Source of the DNA: Treponema berlinense | GTDB taxonomy: Bacteria; Spirochaetota; Spirochaetia; Treponematales; Treponemataceae | Direction of reading: 5' to 3' | NCBI RefSeq assembly: GCF_900167025.1 | Contig: NZ_FUXC01000005.1 | Coordinates: 98,520-162,519, forward strand | Length of the DNA stretch: 64,000 bases | Shown here: positions 18,230 through 27,258 of the stretch, one piece after another | Layout of the letters: each line of letters starts with the position of its first letter | How positions within the stretch are numbered: position 1 is the first letter of the stretch | Translations under genes and position numbers: made by a program | Notes under the pieces: model-generated | Databases searched by the model: none | Told to the model about the DNA's origin: nothing | The model's input: the letters and a program-made list of their open reading frames with translations, nothing else

Positions 18230-19459
18230 TTAGATAAAGTGCTTTAATTCAACGTGTTCAAACTGCCTTGTTTTTACAGCTACAACATAGCTTCCGAAAA
18301 CAGCGGAAACTGCATCGAAGGCTGCTGCAAAACTGCAAAAAACAGGAGCGGCTGGACGCAAAAGAAGATAACCGGATTCAAAACCGCGGCTGTATATTGT
18401 GCAGAGAATTGTAAGCGCTACAAAAGTTCCTCCGGTTGGAAGAGAAGAAAGGACAAAACTTATTACAAGCGACGCGCAAAAAATCCACAGAATATCAAAA
18501 AAAGCGAATCCCAAGCTTGAATAAGAACGCAAGATCATAACAAAACAGATTGTTGTTACTAAGGCCGAACCTCCGCGTGCAAAAATCGAAAACAGCGGAA
18601 TTGTAACGTCAGAAGACGGCTGGTGAACTCCAAGACTTTCGCGGGCATGGCGGAGATTTACCTGAAGAGAAAGGTTTGAGTCGCCAGAAAAAAACGCTGT
18701 GATTATCGGGGTAATGCAGGCGTAAATTGCGTGATACGGATGCTGGTCTTTGCACAAAAAATAAAGAATAAGCGGATAAATCAATCCAAGCACGAGAACA
18801 AAATCGACCAAAAGCATTATAAAAAGCGGAGTATATGTTCCTGAAGCAAAAACCGGGCGTGCAGAAAACATCCACCAGGCAGAAATTGCAATCATGCCGA
18901 CAGAAAGCCATTCGATAAAAAATGACATAATTGAATAGCAGAGTTTTGCCGCAGAATCCAAAAAGGAGATTACAGGTTTTGAGACGCTTTGGTCTGTTGT
19001 ACAGCCGGCTCCTGCAAATCCTGCAAAAATAAAGCAAGGCAGGAGATATGCTCCGTGCAGCAGGGCTTCAAAGCCGGAATACGGAAAAAGCTGCATTGTG
19101 AGCGACTTAATGTCGATTGCCGGAAGAGAAGACATTTTTTCGCCAGTAATCGGAATTCTAGGAAGTTTTACAATTAAAATGGAAAGAAGACCGAGAAGTG
19201 CGAGAATCAGCGTTGTTCCGAAAACTGCGATTATTGTCCATAGCGCTGTTTTTCCGAGGAGTTTTGTGCTCCTTAACTGGAATACGGCGGTTGAAACTCC
19301 AAAAAAAAGAAGCGGAAGAAGTGTGTATCTTCCAAATCTGACAGAAAATTCACTCAAAGAAGCAACAACAGACGCTATTGCAGTGTTGTTTGCCGGAAGA
19401 ATAAAAGCCGCTCCAAGTCCAAGAGCTATTGCAATCAAATATTTAATCCAAAGTTTCAT
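18230..19459 (-). CDS. Dicarboxylate/amino acid:cation symporter (DAACS/SLC1 family)
   Basis: A 409-residue inner-membrane transporter with about eight hydrophobic segments, the usual length for this family of Na+ or H+ driven uptake of glutamate, aspartate or C4-dicarboxylates. The start MKLWIKYLIAIALGLGAAF and the FGRYTLLPLLFFGVSTAVF segment are typical. The serine-rich signature and the substrate-binding loop are diverged (FFSGDSNLSLQVN; LPTGGTFVAL), so the substrate cannot be assigned. The ATG at 19459 is 10 nt after a TATAAT on the same strand; a longer frame to 19822 runs across the neighbouring gene and is rejected. Confidence 0.82.
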   Translation of the reverse strand: MKLWIKYLIAIALGLGAAFILPANNTAIASVVASLSEFSVRFGRYTLLPLLFFGVSTAVFQLRSTKLLGKTALWTIIAVFGTTLILALLGLLSILIVKLPRIPITGEKMSSLPAIDIKSLTMQLFPYSGFEALLHGAYLLPCFIFAGFAGAGCTTDQSVSKPVISFLDSAAKLCYSIMSFFIEWLSVGMIAISAWWMFSARPVFASGTYTPLFIMLLVDFVLVLGLIYPLILYFLCKDQHPYHAIYACITPIITAFFSGDSNLSLQVNLRHARESLGVHQPSSDVTIPLFSIFARGGSALVTTICFVMILRSYSSLGFAFFDILWIFCASLVISFVLSSLPTGGTFVALTILCTIYSRGFESGYLLLRPAAPVFCSFAAAFDAVSAVFGSYVVAVKTRQFEHVELKHFI

Positions 19460-19492
19460 AATGAATAAAATTATATTAAAAAAATCCGCCCT

Positions 19493-19521
19493 TTGCCATA
19501 TATAACCGGTAATGATATAAT
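19493..19521 (+). promoter_or_regulatory. Promoter with start codon 8 nt behind the -10 box
   Basis: TTGCCA (19493-19498), 17 bp, TATAAT (19516-19521) preceded by TGA; the ATG follows at 19530. It predicts a leaderless mRNA. The symporter gene promoter points away on the other strand. Confidence 0.7.
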
Positions 19522-19529
19522 TACTTTCT

Positions 19530-20285
19530 ATGGACAAGACAATTCTTATTGCTGGAAAAGAAGTTCCGGCCGGAAAAGATTTAGCTTCTTCTGCTGTTTT
19601 ACATGGAAGAACTGTTTTTATTACTGCCGAAAGCGATGCGACGGATACAGGTTTGGCGGACGGTTCAAATCCTGTTGCCTGGAACAAAGGCTCTGCTCTT
19701 TCTTCGCGTTCCCTTTTAATTTCTGCATCGAACAAAAACGGCCACCTTGATGAAGCTGTCTTGATTTTTGATGAAGAATATTTTGCTCCAAAATTTGGAG
19801 TTCCCGGTCCTGCCGAAAGCACACGTGCCTGCGACGAATTGATTTTGGGCTATCAGTATCTGACTGCGGAACTTTTGTTGCGCTTTAACCAACGAAAAAT
19901 TGCCGGCTTAGAAAAAAATCCCGGAAAAATTGTTTTTGTCTATAAACCAAATGTGAACGAGGCGGATGCCGTAAAAAATCCAAATCTCCGTCTTGAAAAC
20001 CGGATTCTTTCTAAAACCCTTGTTGCTTCGGCCTCGGTCGCATTTAAGGTCTTTGCTGAAAATTTTGCGGCTTCAGTTTGCGAAGCGGACGACGTTATTC
20101 CAGTTTTGGTTGAATGTGATTCTTCTAACGAGCTTTCAAAAAACGACATTGCTTTTATGGCCTGGCTTTGCGAATATCTTTCTAAACTTGACGACTTAAA
20201 AAAAGAGCTTTCTGCAAAACAGAAGGTGAGCTGGATAAAGGCAGGAGCAAAAGTTCCTGGGGGATTTGGAATTTTTAAAAAATAG
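19530..20285 (+). CDS. Hypothetical protein with NAD-binding-like N terminus
   Basis: Not recognised with confidence. The 251-residue soluble protein starts MDKTILIAGKEVPAGKDLA and continues with alternating beta and alpha stretches (HGRTVFITAES, LIFDEEYFAPKFG, DDVIPVLVECDSS), a pattern suggestive of a Rossmann-type, short-chain-dehydrogenase-like fold, but without a clear GxxxGxG motif or YxxxK. Its strong promoter and coding quality show that it is a real gene. A MgtC-like gene follows after 41 nt. Confidence 0.7.
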   Translation: MDKTILIAGKEVPAGKDLASSAVLHGRTVFITAESDATDTGLADGSNPVAWNKGSALSSRSLLISASNKNGHLDEAVLIFDEEYFAPKFGVPGPAESTRACDELILGYQYLTAELLLRFNQRKIAGLEKNPGKIVFVYKPNVNEADAVKNPNLRLENRILSKTLVASASVAFKVFAENFAASVCEADDVIPVLVECDSSNELSKNDIAFMAWLCEYLSKLDDLKKELSAKQKVSWIKAGAKVPGGFGIFKK

Positions 20286-20326
20286 GGAAGTTCAAAAAGC
20301 AACTGCCTGAATTGTCTGGATTTTTT

Positions 20327-20989
20327 ATGAGTGATTTTTTTATTTCTTGCGTGTTTAAAATTATTTTGTCGTTTATAGCAGGCTTTGTTTTTGGTCTGGA
20401 ACGAAAATTTCGCCAGCAGGTTGTTGGAATGCGCACTTTGATTTTAATCTGCTGTTCTTCGGCCATGCTTTCGATTTTGTCCGAATGGATTGCAATTCAA
20501 AGTGGAGCGGCTGACACTGCGCGTATTGCTGCCGGCGTAATCAGCGGAATTGGTTTTTTAGGTGCTGGCGTAATTATGAAAACCGGACTCAACGTAAAAG
20601 GTTTGACTTCGGCGGCGGTTATTTGGGCAGATTCGACTATCGGGCTTTGCATTGGAGAAGGGCTTTATATTCCTTCGTTTTTTCTTTTGACAGTTTTTAT
20701 TCTGTCTCTGGTTTTGCTCGAAAAAATTGAAAAAAGATGGTTTCCTGCAGGACGCTCAAAATCGCTTCATCTTACTTTTAATGTCGGAAAAATGGACATG
20801 ACGCATTTGCGTAAAGTTGTTATTGAAACAGGTTTTGTGATTAACGATGTGAATATTACGCAGTTGCTCGAAACAGAGCAGACGATTGTCCATTATTCTG
20901 TGAGCGCTCCAAAAATCAACGATTATTCAAAATTTATTGACGAGTTGAATAAGGTTGCGCCTCTTTTAGAAGTTTCGATTACAGGTTAA
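20327..20989 (+). CDS. MgtC/SapB family membrane protein
   Basis: A 220-residue membrane protein. The N-terminal half has four or five hydrophobic segments and the MgtC family signatures FIAGFVFGLERKFRQQVVGMRT, RIAAGVISGIGFLGAGVIM and LTSAAVIWADSTIGLCIGEG. The C-terminal soluble part (about 80 residues) is an ACT-like tail. MgtC proteins help growth at low magnesium and in hosts, and in some species inhibit ATP synthase; its exact role here is unknown. The ATG at 20327 is chosen, although an in-frame TTG five codons upstream is possible. Confidence 0.88.
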   Translation: MSDFFISCVFKIILSFIAGFVFGLERKFRQQVVGMRTLILICCSSAMLSILSEWIAIQSGAADTARIAAGVISGIGFLGAGVIMKTGLNVKGLTSAAVIWADSTIGLCIGEGLYIPSFFLLTVFILSLVLLEKIEKRWFPAGRSKSLHLTFNVGKMDMTHLRKVVIETGFVINDVNITQLLETEQTIVHYSVSAPKINDYSKFIDELNKVAPLLEVSITG

Positions 20990-21018
20990 TAATTGCGGAT
21001 TAAGTCAATTGCGAATGA

Positions 21019-21047
21019 TTGAATAAACTTTTTTAATCGCCTAGAAT
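21019..21047 (+). promoter_or_regulatory. Promoter of the XPB-type helicase, leaderless layout
   Basis: TTGAAT (21019-21024), exactly 17 bp, TAGAAT (21042-21047), then 8 nt to the ATG at 21056. No Shine-Dalgarno sequence is visible. Confidence 0.65.
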
Positions 21048-21055
21048 AATCTGTT

Positions 21056-22873
21056 ATGCAATTTGATAATCCGTTAATTGTTCAAAGTGACAGAACTCTG
21101 CTTCTTGATGTACATGCTCCGCGTGCAGCCGAATGCCGCAATGCGCTGATTCCCTTTGCCGAGCTTGAACGGTCTCCCGAACATTTGCATACTTACCGTT
21201 TAACTGCGCTTTCTTTGTGGAATGCTTCCGGCGCAGGTTTTAAACCTGAACAGGCGATTGGCGTTCTTAAGGAATTTGCGCGTTACGATGTGCCACAGTC
21301 TGTCGAGCAGTGGATTTTGGAAACTGCCGGCCGTTTTGGAAAACTGCGTCTTGTGCAGGGACCGAAAATTGAAGTTCCTTTGACTGCGGCTAACTCTGAA
21401 GGCGAAAAAGGCTCTAAACAGGTTACGGAAGAATATTTGTATTTGGTGACAGAAAGTTCTCTCGTTTACCGCGAAATTGCCGCCTGTAGCGTTGGAAAAA
21501 AAATGCTGACCGAGTGTCAGTATGAAGAGCCTGCCGGAATAAGCGAAGATAAAAAAGTAAAGGTTTCCGAAAACGAAAAACGCAACTGCTTTATGCTGCA
21601 TTTGACCGACCGTGGAACTGTAAAGCAGGACTTGCTGAGACTTGGCTGGCCTGTAAAAGACGACGTCCCTCTGGCAGAAGGCGAGCCTTTGGAAGTAAAC
21701 CTTCGGAAAGTGACTAATTCTGGACGTCCTTTTGAACTTCGCAATTATCAAAAAGAAGCGGCCGCAGCTCTTGTCGGCGATAAAGGTCCTGGAACCGGAT
21801 TTGGCACCATTGTCCTTCCATGTGGAGCAGGAAAAACAGTTGTTGGTATGACGGTAATGGATTTATTAAAGACCAGCACTCTGATTATTACGACAAATAT
21901 TTCTGCTGTGCATCAGTGGATTGATGAGCTTGTCGACAAAACCGACCTTCCGCGCGATATGATTGCAGAATATACCGGAGAAAACAAAGTTGTAAAGCCT
22001 GTTACAGTTGCAACCTATCAGATTTTAACATGGCGTCCGGAAAAAGACGGACCTTATCCGCATTTTGCGCTTTTTAGGCAGCGCAATTGGGGACTTATAA
22101 TTTACGACGAAGTGCACATGCTTCCGGCTCCTGTTTTTCGCGTGACGGCAGAAATTCAGGCGATTCGCCGTGTCGGACTTACTGCGACTTTGGTGCGCGA
22201 AGACGGATGCGAGGGAAACGTTTTTAGCCTTGTTGGTCCAAAACGCTACGATGTTCCGTGGAAAGACCTTGAAGTTACGGGCTGGATTGCTTCCGCCGAA
22301 TGTATTGAATTGCGGTTGGATTTGAGCAGCGACAAAGAGCTTGAATATGCAGTTGCTCCTCTGAGAAAAAAACACCGGATTGCAAGTGAAAATCCTGAAA
22401 AATATAAAATCGTCGAAAAACTCGTAAAAGAAAATCCCGAAGACAAAATTCTGGTTATCGGACAGTATCTGGAGCAGCTCGGCGAAATTGCAAAAATGCT
22501 GAAAGTGCCTGTCATAACCGGAAAAACTCCGAATGAAGAGCGCGATCAGATTTATGCAAAATTCAGGTCGGGCGAAATTCGGGTTCTGGTTGTTTCAAAA
22601 GTTGCAAATTTTGCAATTGATTTGCCGGATGCAAGCATGGCGATTCAGGTGAGCGGAACTTTTGGAAGCCGTCAGGAAGAAGCCCAGCGTCTTGGCAGAA
22701 TTCTGCGCCCGAAAGAGCGAAAAAGCCGTTTCTTTACGCTGATTACGCGAAACACGGTCGAAGAAGATTTTGGTTCTAATCGTCAGAAATTTCTGGCGGA
22801 ACAAGGATATGCTTACCGCGTCGTGAGAGTTTCCAATTCAACAGAACTGGTGCTTTCAGATTGCTGTAATTAA
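21056..22873 (+). CDS. XPB/ERCC3-type DNA repair helicase (SF2)
   Basis: ATP-dependent 3'-5' DNA helicase, 605 residues, resembling archaeal and actinobacterial XPB. Seen in order: an N-terminal XPB-type domain (residues 1-225) with a damage-recognition-like region; motif I LPCGAGKTVVG near residue 258; motif II as DEVHMLP; motif III LTATLVREDG, whose Arg-Glu-Asp (RED) triplet is the XPB hallmark; and a C-terminal helicase half with ITGKTPNEERDQIYAKF, VVSKVANFAIDLPDA and EEAQRLGRILRPK (motif VI). Such XPB proteins occur in a few bacterial groups including spirochaetes. The next gene encodes the usual partner. Confidence 0.93.
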   Translation: MQFDNPLIVQSDRTLLLDVHAPRAAECRNALIPFAELERSPEHLHTYRLTALSLWNASGAGFKPEQAIGVLKEFARYDVPQSVEQWILETAGRFGKLRLVQGPKIEVPLTAANSEGEKGSKQVTEEYLYLVTESSLVYREIAACSVGKKMLTECQYEEPAGISEDKKVKVSENEKRNCFMLHLTDRGTVKQDLLRLGWPVKDDVPLAEGEPLEVNLRKVTNSGRPFELRNYQKEAAAALVGDKGPGTGFGTIVLPCGAGKTVVGMTVMDLLKTSTLIITTNISAVHQWIDELVDKTDLPRDMIAEYTGENKVVKPVTVATYQILTWRPEKDGPYPHFALFRQRNWGLIIYDEVHMLPAPVFRVTAEIQAIRRVGLTATLVREDGCEGNVFSLVGPKRYDVPWKDLEVTGWIASAECIELRLDLSSDKELEYAVAPLRKKHRIASENPEKYKIVEKLVKENPEDKILVIGQYLEQLGEIAKMLKVPVITGKTPNEERDQIYAKFRSGEIRVLVVSKVANFAIDLPDASMAIQVSGTFGSRQEEAQRLGRILRPKERKSRFFTLITRNTVEEDFGSNRQKFLAEQGYAYRVVRVSNSTELVLSDCCN

Positions 22874-22953
22874 AAAATGCGGTTGTTGAGCTGAACGGAT
22901 TTATGCCGTCAGAAAAAATCAAAAAAAAGCCGTAGTTTTTGAGGGGGAATAAA

Positions 22954-25158
22954 ATGATAAAAGTTGATCCTAAGGTGCAGAGAATAATTGACTGGAGAGA
23001 AAGTTTTATAACTTTGCCGGATAATCATTTTTTTGAGCTTATTAGAATGTATCTGGGCGAAATTCATTCCCCGTTCAACAAGCAAAAACTCATTGAACAG
23101 CTCGGCGCTTTTTTGAGAAAAGAAGAAAACCGCCGCACAATAATCAATCTTCTGTCCGAAAGCGACATTTTAATTCTTGCCGCCGTTTATTATATTCCAA
23201 ATGCGACAACCGAAAAACTTTCCAATTTTTTTGACAAAACAATCAATTTTGCAAAACTTTACGAGAGACTTTTAAATCTTGAAGAAAGACTCTTGATTTA
23301 CCGCCACGGCGACAAAAATACGCGCAAAACCCTGATTTCGTTGAATCCTATGCTCGAAGATGAAATTCTTCCGCTTCTCAGCAAAAAAATTCTCTTGCCA
23401 TTGCCGGTTCTCGAAACCCGGAACGAAGAAGTCCCTTTGTCGCTTACGCCGGAAAAACTTGCCGCCTTTATAAATTTTGTCTGCACAAATCCCGGACTTT
23501 GCAAGGCGGACGGAACTATAAAAAAACGCGATTGCGAAAAACTCGAAGAAATATTCGGTTCTGGAACAGCGCCTGTTTTTCAGCATATTTTTACCGCTTT
23601 TATAAATCTTTCGCTCGTAAAAGAAAATTTGAACGGTTATGAAATCGACGGTTCAAGACTGAATTCTTTTGCCGGGCTTGACGAAAAACTTCAGTATGCT
23701 TATCTGTGTGTCGCGGGAATCGGACGCTTTAGCCGCACTGCTCTTATGAGCCAGGCAAAGCTCCTTCTCGAAACAGCAAATTCCTTGCCGGCAACTGGTT
23801 TTGCGCGCACCTGCGTTTTGAGAACTGCATTTTTGCTTTTTGAAAAAGATCCTTCTTCATTTTCTTCGTCGGAGCGCGCTTTTGGTGGCGGACGTTTTAA
23901 TTCGATTTTGGCCCGCGCTCAGGGAGAAGATGAAAATTCTTCGGCAAATTCGATTTTGGAAAATCCTTCTGCGGTTATGGACAGACTCTGCGACAGCGCC
24001 GCAATGTTTGGAATTTTGCAGGAATACGGAAAGGACGAAAACGGCGAAACTGTTTTTGTAAAAGGCGGCGTTCTTTTTAAGAAGACTGTTTCTAGAACAG
24101 GAATTGGAGCCGAACCTGAGCTTCCTAAGGTTTTAAATATCGATCCGGCCTTTAATGTTACGGTTTTTCCGGGGCTTCCTCTGAAAGAGCTTTTACCGCT
24201 TATGAGAATTATGGACTTAAAGCAGTTTGATACTGCGGCGGTTTTTGAGATTACCAGAAAATCCATAATGCGCGCTTTGGACAGCGGTTTGGCCGAAAAA
24301 GAAATTTTGGAAATTATAAAAAAATTCTGCGCTTATGAACTTCCGGAAAATCTTCTTGTGAGCATTGAGGACTGGAGCAATTCTTATTCTTCTGCAAGCT
24401 TGTACAAAGGCTATGTTCTAAAAGTTGATGAAAAAAGCACAGTCCTGGTTCAGAACAACCCTTCGATTTCTCCGAAAATTTCTAAAATCATTGCACCCGG
24501 CGCATTTTTGCTGAACGTTGCCTCTGACGAAGAAGCTCAGAACCTGATAAAAGAGAGCGGACTGGACTTTATCGGAAGCATTCAGACGCCAAAGAGCGAA
24601 TTTTCCGGACCGGCTTTTCCAGTTTTTGAGATAAACAGAACTGCAGGAAGTGCGCTTTTGGGCGGTGGAACAGCACAGCTTAGGAGCGGAGCAATTTCTG
24701 AAAGCGAAGGAAGCGACAGTTACGGAGTTATAACTACGGACGAAGAAAGAAAAGAGCATTTTGATATGCTCCGCGGACTTTTGGACAAAATGGCGATTAC
24801 TCCGGAGCAGAGGGAAGGACTTTTGCTCAGAATAAACAGAAAAATTATTTTGACTCCACAGCAGCTCAATGCGGACAGCGTAAAACTCGAACAAATTGAA
24901 GCGAATGGAATGGATTATCAGGGAAAAGTTCATGTTGCGGAAAGCGCAATTACTCAAAATATGATGCTTGAACTTGAATACGACGACAAAAAAATGCCGG
25001 ACGGACTTGCAATAATTGTTGGAACTCCAGTTTCTGTAGAAAAAAATCCGGTGGACAGCGTTGTTCATCTTGTCGTTGAGCCTGAACACGAAGAGAGAGC
25101 TTTTTCTCTTGGACAGGCACGCAACGTAAAGCGGATACGCGGTTCGGTTTTAAGATAA
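22954..25158 (+). CDS. XPB-associated protein with helicase-associated (Helicase_C_3-like) region
   Basis: A 734-residue soluble protein directly after the XPB helicase, in the arrangement also known in mycobacteria, where a helicase-associated-domain protein of about 750 residues neighbours XPB (ercc3). It lacks Walker motifs, so it is not itself a helicase. Visible parts: an N-terminal all-helical part (DWRESFITLPDNHFFELIRMYLG and winged-helix-like repeats to about residue 300), an acidic Ser/Asn-rich linker near 310-330, a helicase_C_3-like middle part (LPKVLNIDPAFNVTVFPGLP), and a WYL-like beta-rich C terminus (about 660-735). Gene product and XPB probably act together. GAGGGGG 6 nt before the ATG at 22954. 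Confidence 0.82.
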   Translation: MIKVDPKVQRIIDWRESFITLPDNHFFELIRMYLGEIHSPFNKQKLIEQLGAFLRKEENRRTIINLLSESDILILAAVYYIPNATTEKLSNFFDKTINFAKLYERLLNLEERLLIYRHGDKNTRKTLISLNPMLEDEILPLLSKKILLPLPVLETRNEEVPLSLTPEKLAAFINFVCTNPGLCKADGTIKKRDCEKLEEIFGSGTAPVFQHIFTAFINLSLVKENLNGYEIDGSRLNSFAGLDEKLQYAYLCVAGIGRFSRTALMSQAKLLLETANSLPATGFARTCVLRTAFLLFEKDPSSFSSSERAFGGGRFNSILARAQGEDENSSANSILENPSAVMDRLCDSAAMFGILQEYGKDENGETVFVKGGVLFKKTVSRTGIGAEPELPKVLNIDPAFNVTVFPGLPLKELLPLMRIMDLKQFDTAAVFEITRKSIMRALDSGLAEKEILEIIKKFCAYELPENLLVSIEDWSNSYSSASLYKGYVLKVDEKSTVLVQNNPSISPKISKIIAPGAFLLNVASDEEAQNLIKESGLDFIGSIQTPKSEFSGPAFPVFEINRTAGSALLGGGTAQLRSGAISESEGSDSYGVITTDEERKEHFDMLRGLLDKMAITPEQREGLLLRINRKIILTPQQLNADSVKLEQIEANGMDYQGKVHVAESAITQNMMLELEYDDKKMPDGLAIIVGTPVSVEKNPVDSVVHLVVEPEHEERAFSLGQARNVKRIRGSVLR

Positions 25159-25236
25159 ATTGAAAAATTGTCCGTACGGCAAAGTAAACAAAATGCTTTT
25201 TCGTGCGGAGTTTTTTTTGTTTGACCGGAAAACTTA

Positions 25237-25311
25237 GCCCGGATCGCCACGGAAAGACCGGACGAGCGGAGCGAAGGAGGACTTGCAGTAAGAGCCGGAT
25301 AAGACGGAAAA
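25237..25311. repeat. GC-rich dispersed repeat (REP-like)
   Basis: Region starts GCCCGGATCG, contains GAGCGGAGCGAAGG and ends AGAGCCGGATAAG. The same framework of GCCCGGAT, GCGGAGCG and AGCCGG recurs at 49986-50092 and, in more diverged form, at 29561-29667, 50846-50930 (arm only) and 55112-55196. It differs in GC content from the AT-rich intergenic DNA around it. Such repeats are common between genes in treponemes. Confidence 0.6.
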
Positions 25312-25330
25312 TTGCGCTCCAAAATAAAAA

Positions 25331-25359
25331 CTGACAAAATTTCAAAAATCTGTTACTCT
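25331..25359 (+). promoter_or_regulatory. Promoter of the trpY-like gene
   Basis: CTGACA (25331-25336), 17 bp, TACTCT (25354-25359) with upstream TG. The only good match in the stretch before 25401, with the mRNA start near 25366. Confidence 0.45.
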
Positions 25360-25400
25360 ATATAAGAACAAAATATTACTGAAAACGGACACAAAAAAAA

Positions 25401-26306
25401 ATGATTTCTGGAATTTTAATTGAAGGTTTTATTTACGGCATTATGGTTTTGGGCGTTTTTATGACATTTCGCGTCCTTAACTTTTGCGACATGACGGTTG
25501 ACGGCTCTTTTCCGATGGGCGCGTGTATTCTTGCTGCCTGCCTTACGCACGGAATTTCGCCTTCCTGCGCGCTTTTGATTGCCTTTTGCGGCGGCGCGGT
25601 TGCCGGTCTTTTTACCACTTTGATTTATTCAAAACTGCGGATTCCTGACCTTTTAGCCGGAATTCTGGTTATGACAATGCTTTATTCCGTGAACCTGCGG
25701 ATTATGTCGAACCACGCAAATGTTTCTTTTTTGCGGCTCAATACGATTTTTAAAAGTCTTTCCGGGGCTTTTCCTGCTGCCGGCGACTGGGCAATCGTGA
25801 TTTTTATTGCGGTTTTTGTTGCAATCCTTACTTTTTTGCTCAACACTTTTTTTTCGACGGATTTTGGTTTGACGATGGGCGCTTTAGGTTCTAATCCGCA
25901 GATGGTGATTAGCCAGGGTGTTGACCCGCGTTTTGTGCGTGCGGTTGGAATTTGCCTTGGAGACGCAATGGCCGCACTTTCTGGAGCTATGTTTGCAATG
26001 TATCAGGGGTTTGCCGATGTTGGAAGCGGAACTGGAGTTGTGGTATCGGGACTTGCTTCTCTTATGCTTGGTGAATTTTTGATTCGTTCAAACAAAATCG
26101 GCTGGCAGACTTTCCGTGTAATTCTCGGTTCGATTTTGTACCGCGCTCTTATGTACGTTGCCCGGCGTTATGGAAGCGTTGTTGGGCTTGGGCCGAACGA
26201 CTTAAAACTTATTACCGGACTTTTAATCATCGTCTGCCTGATAATTTCAAAAACGAATATTAGCGCATATTTTAAGGAACACTTAAAAAGGCCTTCTGTA
26301 AGTTGA
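25401..26306 (+). CDS. trpY: ABC transporter permease, TrpY-like (tryptophan-type importer)
   Basis: A 301-residue inner-membrane permease with about eight hydrophobic segments, of the branched-chain-amino-acid-permease-like family (PF02653). Family features: FRVLNFCDMTVDGSFPMGAC near residue 25, GLTMGALGSNPQMV, and GDAMAALSGAMFAMYQGFADVGSGTGVVV. In the TrpXYZ systems of Gram-positives and treponemes the permease, ATPase and PF04392-type binding protein sit together and were assigned to tryptophan uptake from T-box/Trp regulation. All three parts are present here. The ligand is inferred. Confidence 0.82.
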   Translation: MISGILIEGFIYGIMVLGVFMTFRVLNFCDMTVDGSFPMGACILAACLTHGISPSCALLIAFCGGAVAGLFTTLIYSKLRIPDLLAGILVMTMLYSVNLRIMSNHANVSFLRLNTIFKSLSGAFPAAGDWAIVIFIAVFVAILTFLLNTFFSTDFGLTMGALGSNPQMVISQGVDPRFVRAVGICLGDAMAALSGAMFAMYQGFADVGSGTGVVVSGLASLMLGEFLIRSNKIGWQTFRVILGSILYRALMYVARRYGSVVGLGPNDLKLITGLLIIVCLIISKTNISAYFKEHLKRPSVS

Positions 26307-26370
26307 AAATTGGGAAAAACAATAAAGACCAATAGAGAACTTTGTCTAAACTTCATTATGGGAGAAAACG

Positions 26371-27165
26371 ATGCTTGAATTAAAAGATATTGGAATTACA
26401 TTTAATGCGCATACGCCTGACGAAAACAAGGCTTTGTCAGGAATAAATTTAAAAATTAACCGCGGAGATTTTATAACTGTAATTGGTTCAAACGGAGCCG
26501 GAAAATCAACTCTCTACAACATAATTGCAGGAACCTTAAAGCCAACTGCCGGAAAAATTTTTCTTGAACAGAACGGTTCTGTCCGCGATATAACAGGTGA
26601 TCCTGAGTACAAGCGCGCACGCTACATTGGACGCATTTTTCAAAATCCTCTTTTGGGAACAGCCGGAAAAATGAAGCTAGAAGACAATATGGTGATTTCC
26701 AGCAAAAAAGGAAACAAAGGCTTAAAAATTTCGCTGAACAACCGTCTTCGCGAGCAGTTCCGCGAACAGCTTAAAGAGCTCAATATGGGACTCGAAAACC
26801 GCCTAAACGACAATGTTGACCAGTTTTCTGGCGGCCAAAGGCAGGCTCTTACGCTTTTGATGGCGGTTATGAGCAAGCCGGATTTGCTTTTGCTTGATGA
26901 ACACACTGCCGCCCTTGACCCGGCAAATGCAGACCTTGTAATGCAGCTTACCCTCAAATTTACACGCGAAATGGGACTTACAACGATGATGGTTACTCAT
27001 AATATGCAGCATGCGCTCGATTACGGAAACCGCCTCATCATGATGCACAAAGGTCAGATAATTCTGGACATAAACGGCGAGCAGAAAAAAAATCTTACAA
27101 TGGAAGACTTAATCGCCCAGTTTAAAAAAATACAGGTTTCAAACGACGCATTGATGCTTCAGTAA
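26371..27165 (+). CDS. trpZ: ABC transporter ATPase, TrpZ-like
   Basis: A 264-residue ATPase for the TrpY-like permease. Walker A GSNGAGKST (near residue 41), Q loop GRIFQNPLLGTAGKM, signature FSGGQRQALTLLMAV, Walker B LLLLDEHTAALDP and the H-loop VTHNMQHALDYGNRL are all intact. The unusually long insertion between Walker A and the signature (GNKGLKISLNNRLREQFREQLKEL) fits this family. GGGAG precedes the ATG; the gene starts 64 nt after trpY. Confidence 0.85.
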   Translation: MLELKDIGITFNAHTPDENKALSGINLKINRGDFITVIGSNGAGKSTLYNIIAGTLKPTAGKIFLEQNGSVRDITGDPEYKRARYIGRIFQNPLLGTAGKMKLEDNMVISSKKGNKGLKISLNNRLREQFREQLKELNMGLENRLNDNVDQFSGGQRQALTLLMAVMSKPDLLLLDEHTAALDPANADLVMQLTLKFTREMGLTTMMVTHNMQHALDYGNRLIMMHKGQIILDINGEQKKNLTMEDLIAQFKKIQVSNDALMLQ

Positions 27166-27196
27166 AATAAAAAAAACAGCAAAAAGAAAATTCTTC

Positions 27197-27226
27197 TTGA
27201 CATAATGTTTCTATTTATAGTAACAT
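27197..27226 (+). promoter_or_regulatory. Promoter of trpX
   Basis: TTGACA (27197-27202), 18 bp, TAACAT (27221-27226). trpX thus has its own promoter in addition to any read-through from trpYZ. Confidence 0.6.
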
Positions 27227-27230
27227 TATG
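27201..27230. promoter_or_regulatory. Operator-like palindrome overlapping the trpX promoter
   Basis: Perfect inverted repeat CATAATGTT (27201-27209) with AACATTATG (27222-27230), spaced by 12 bp. It overlaps the end of the -35 box and the whole -10 box, the position expected for a repressor-binding site. The bound protein is not known. Confidence 0.6.
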
Positions 27231-27258
27231 AAGTAATCACTTGTTTTGGAGGAACTTT

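Noticed and set aside
19460..19822. 120-residue N-terminal extension of the symporter
   Set aside because: It overlaps the neighbouring divergent gene in full and its own promoter; the family start MKLWIKYLI is at 19459.
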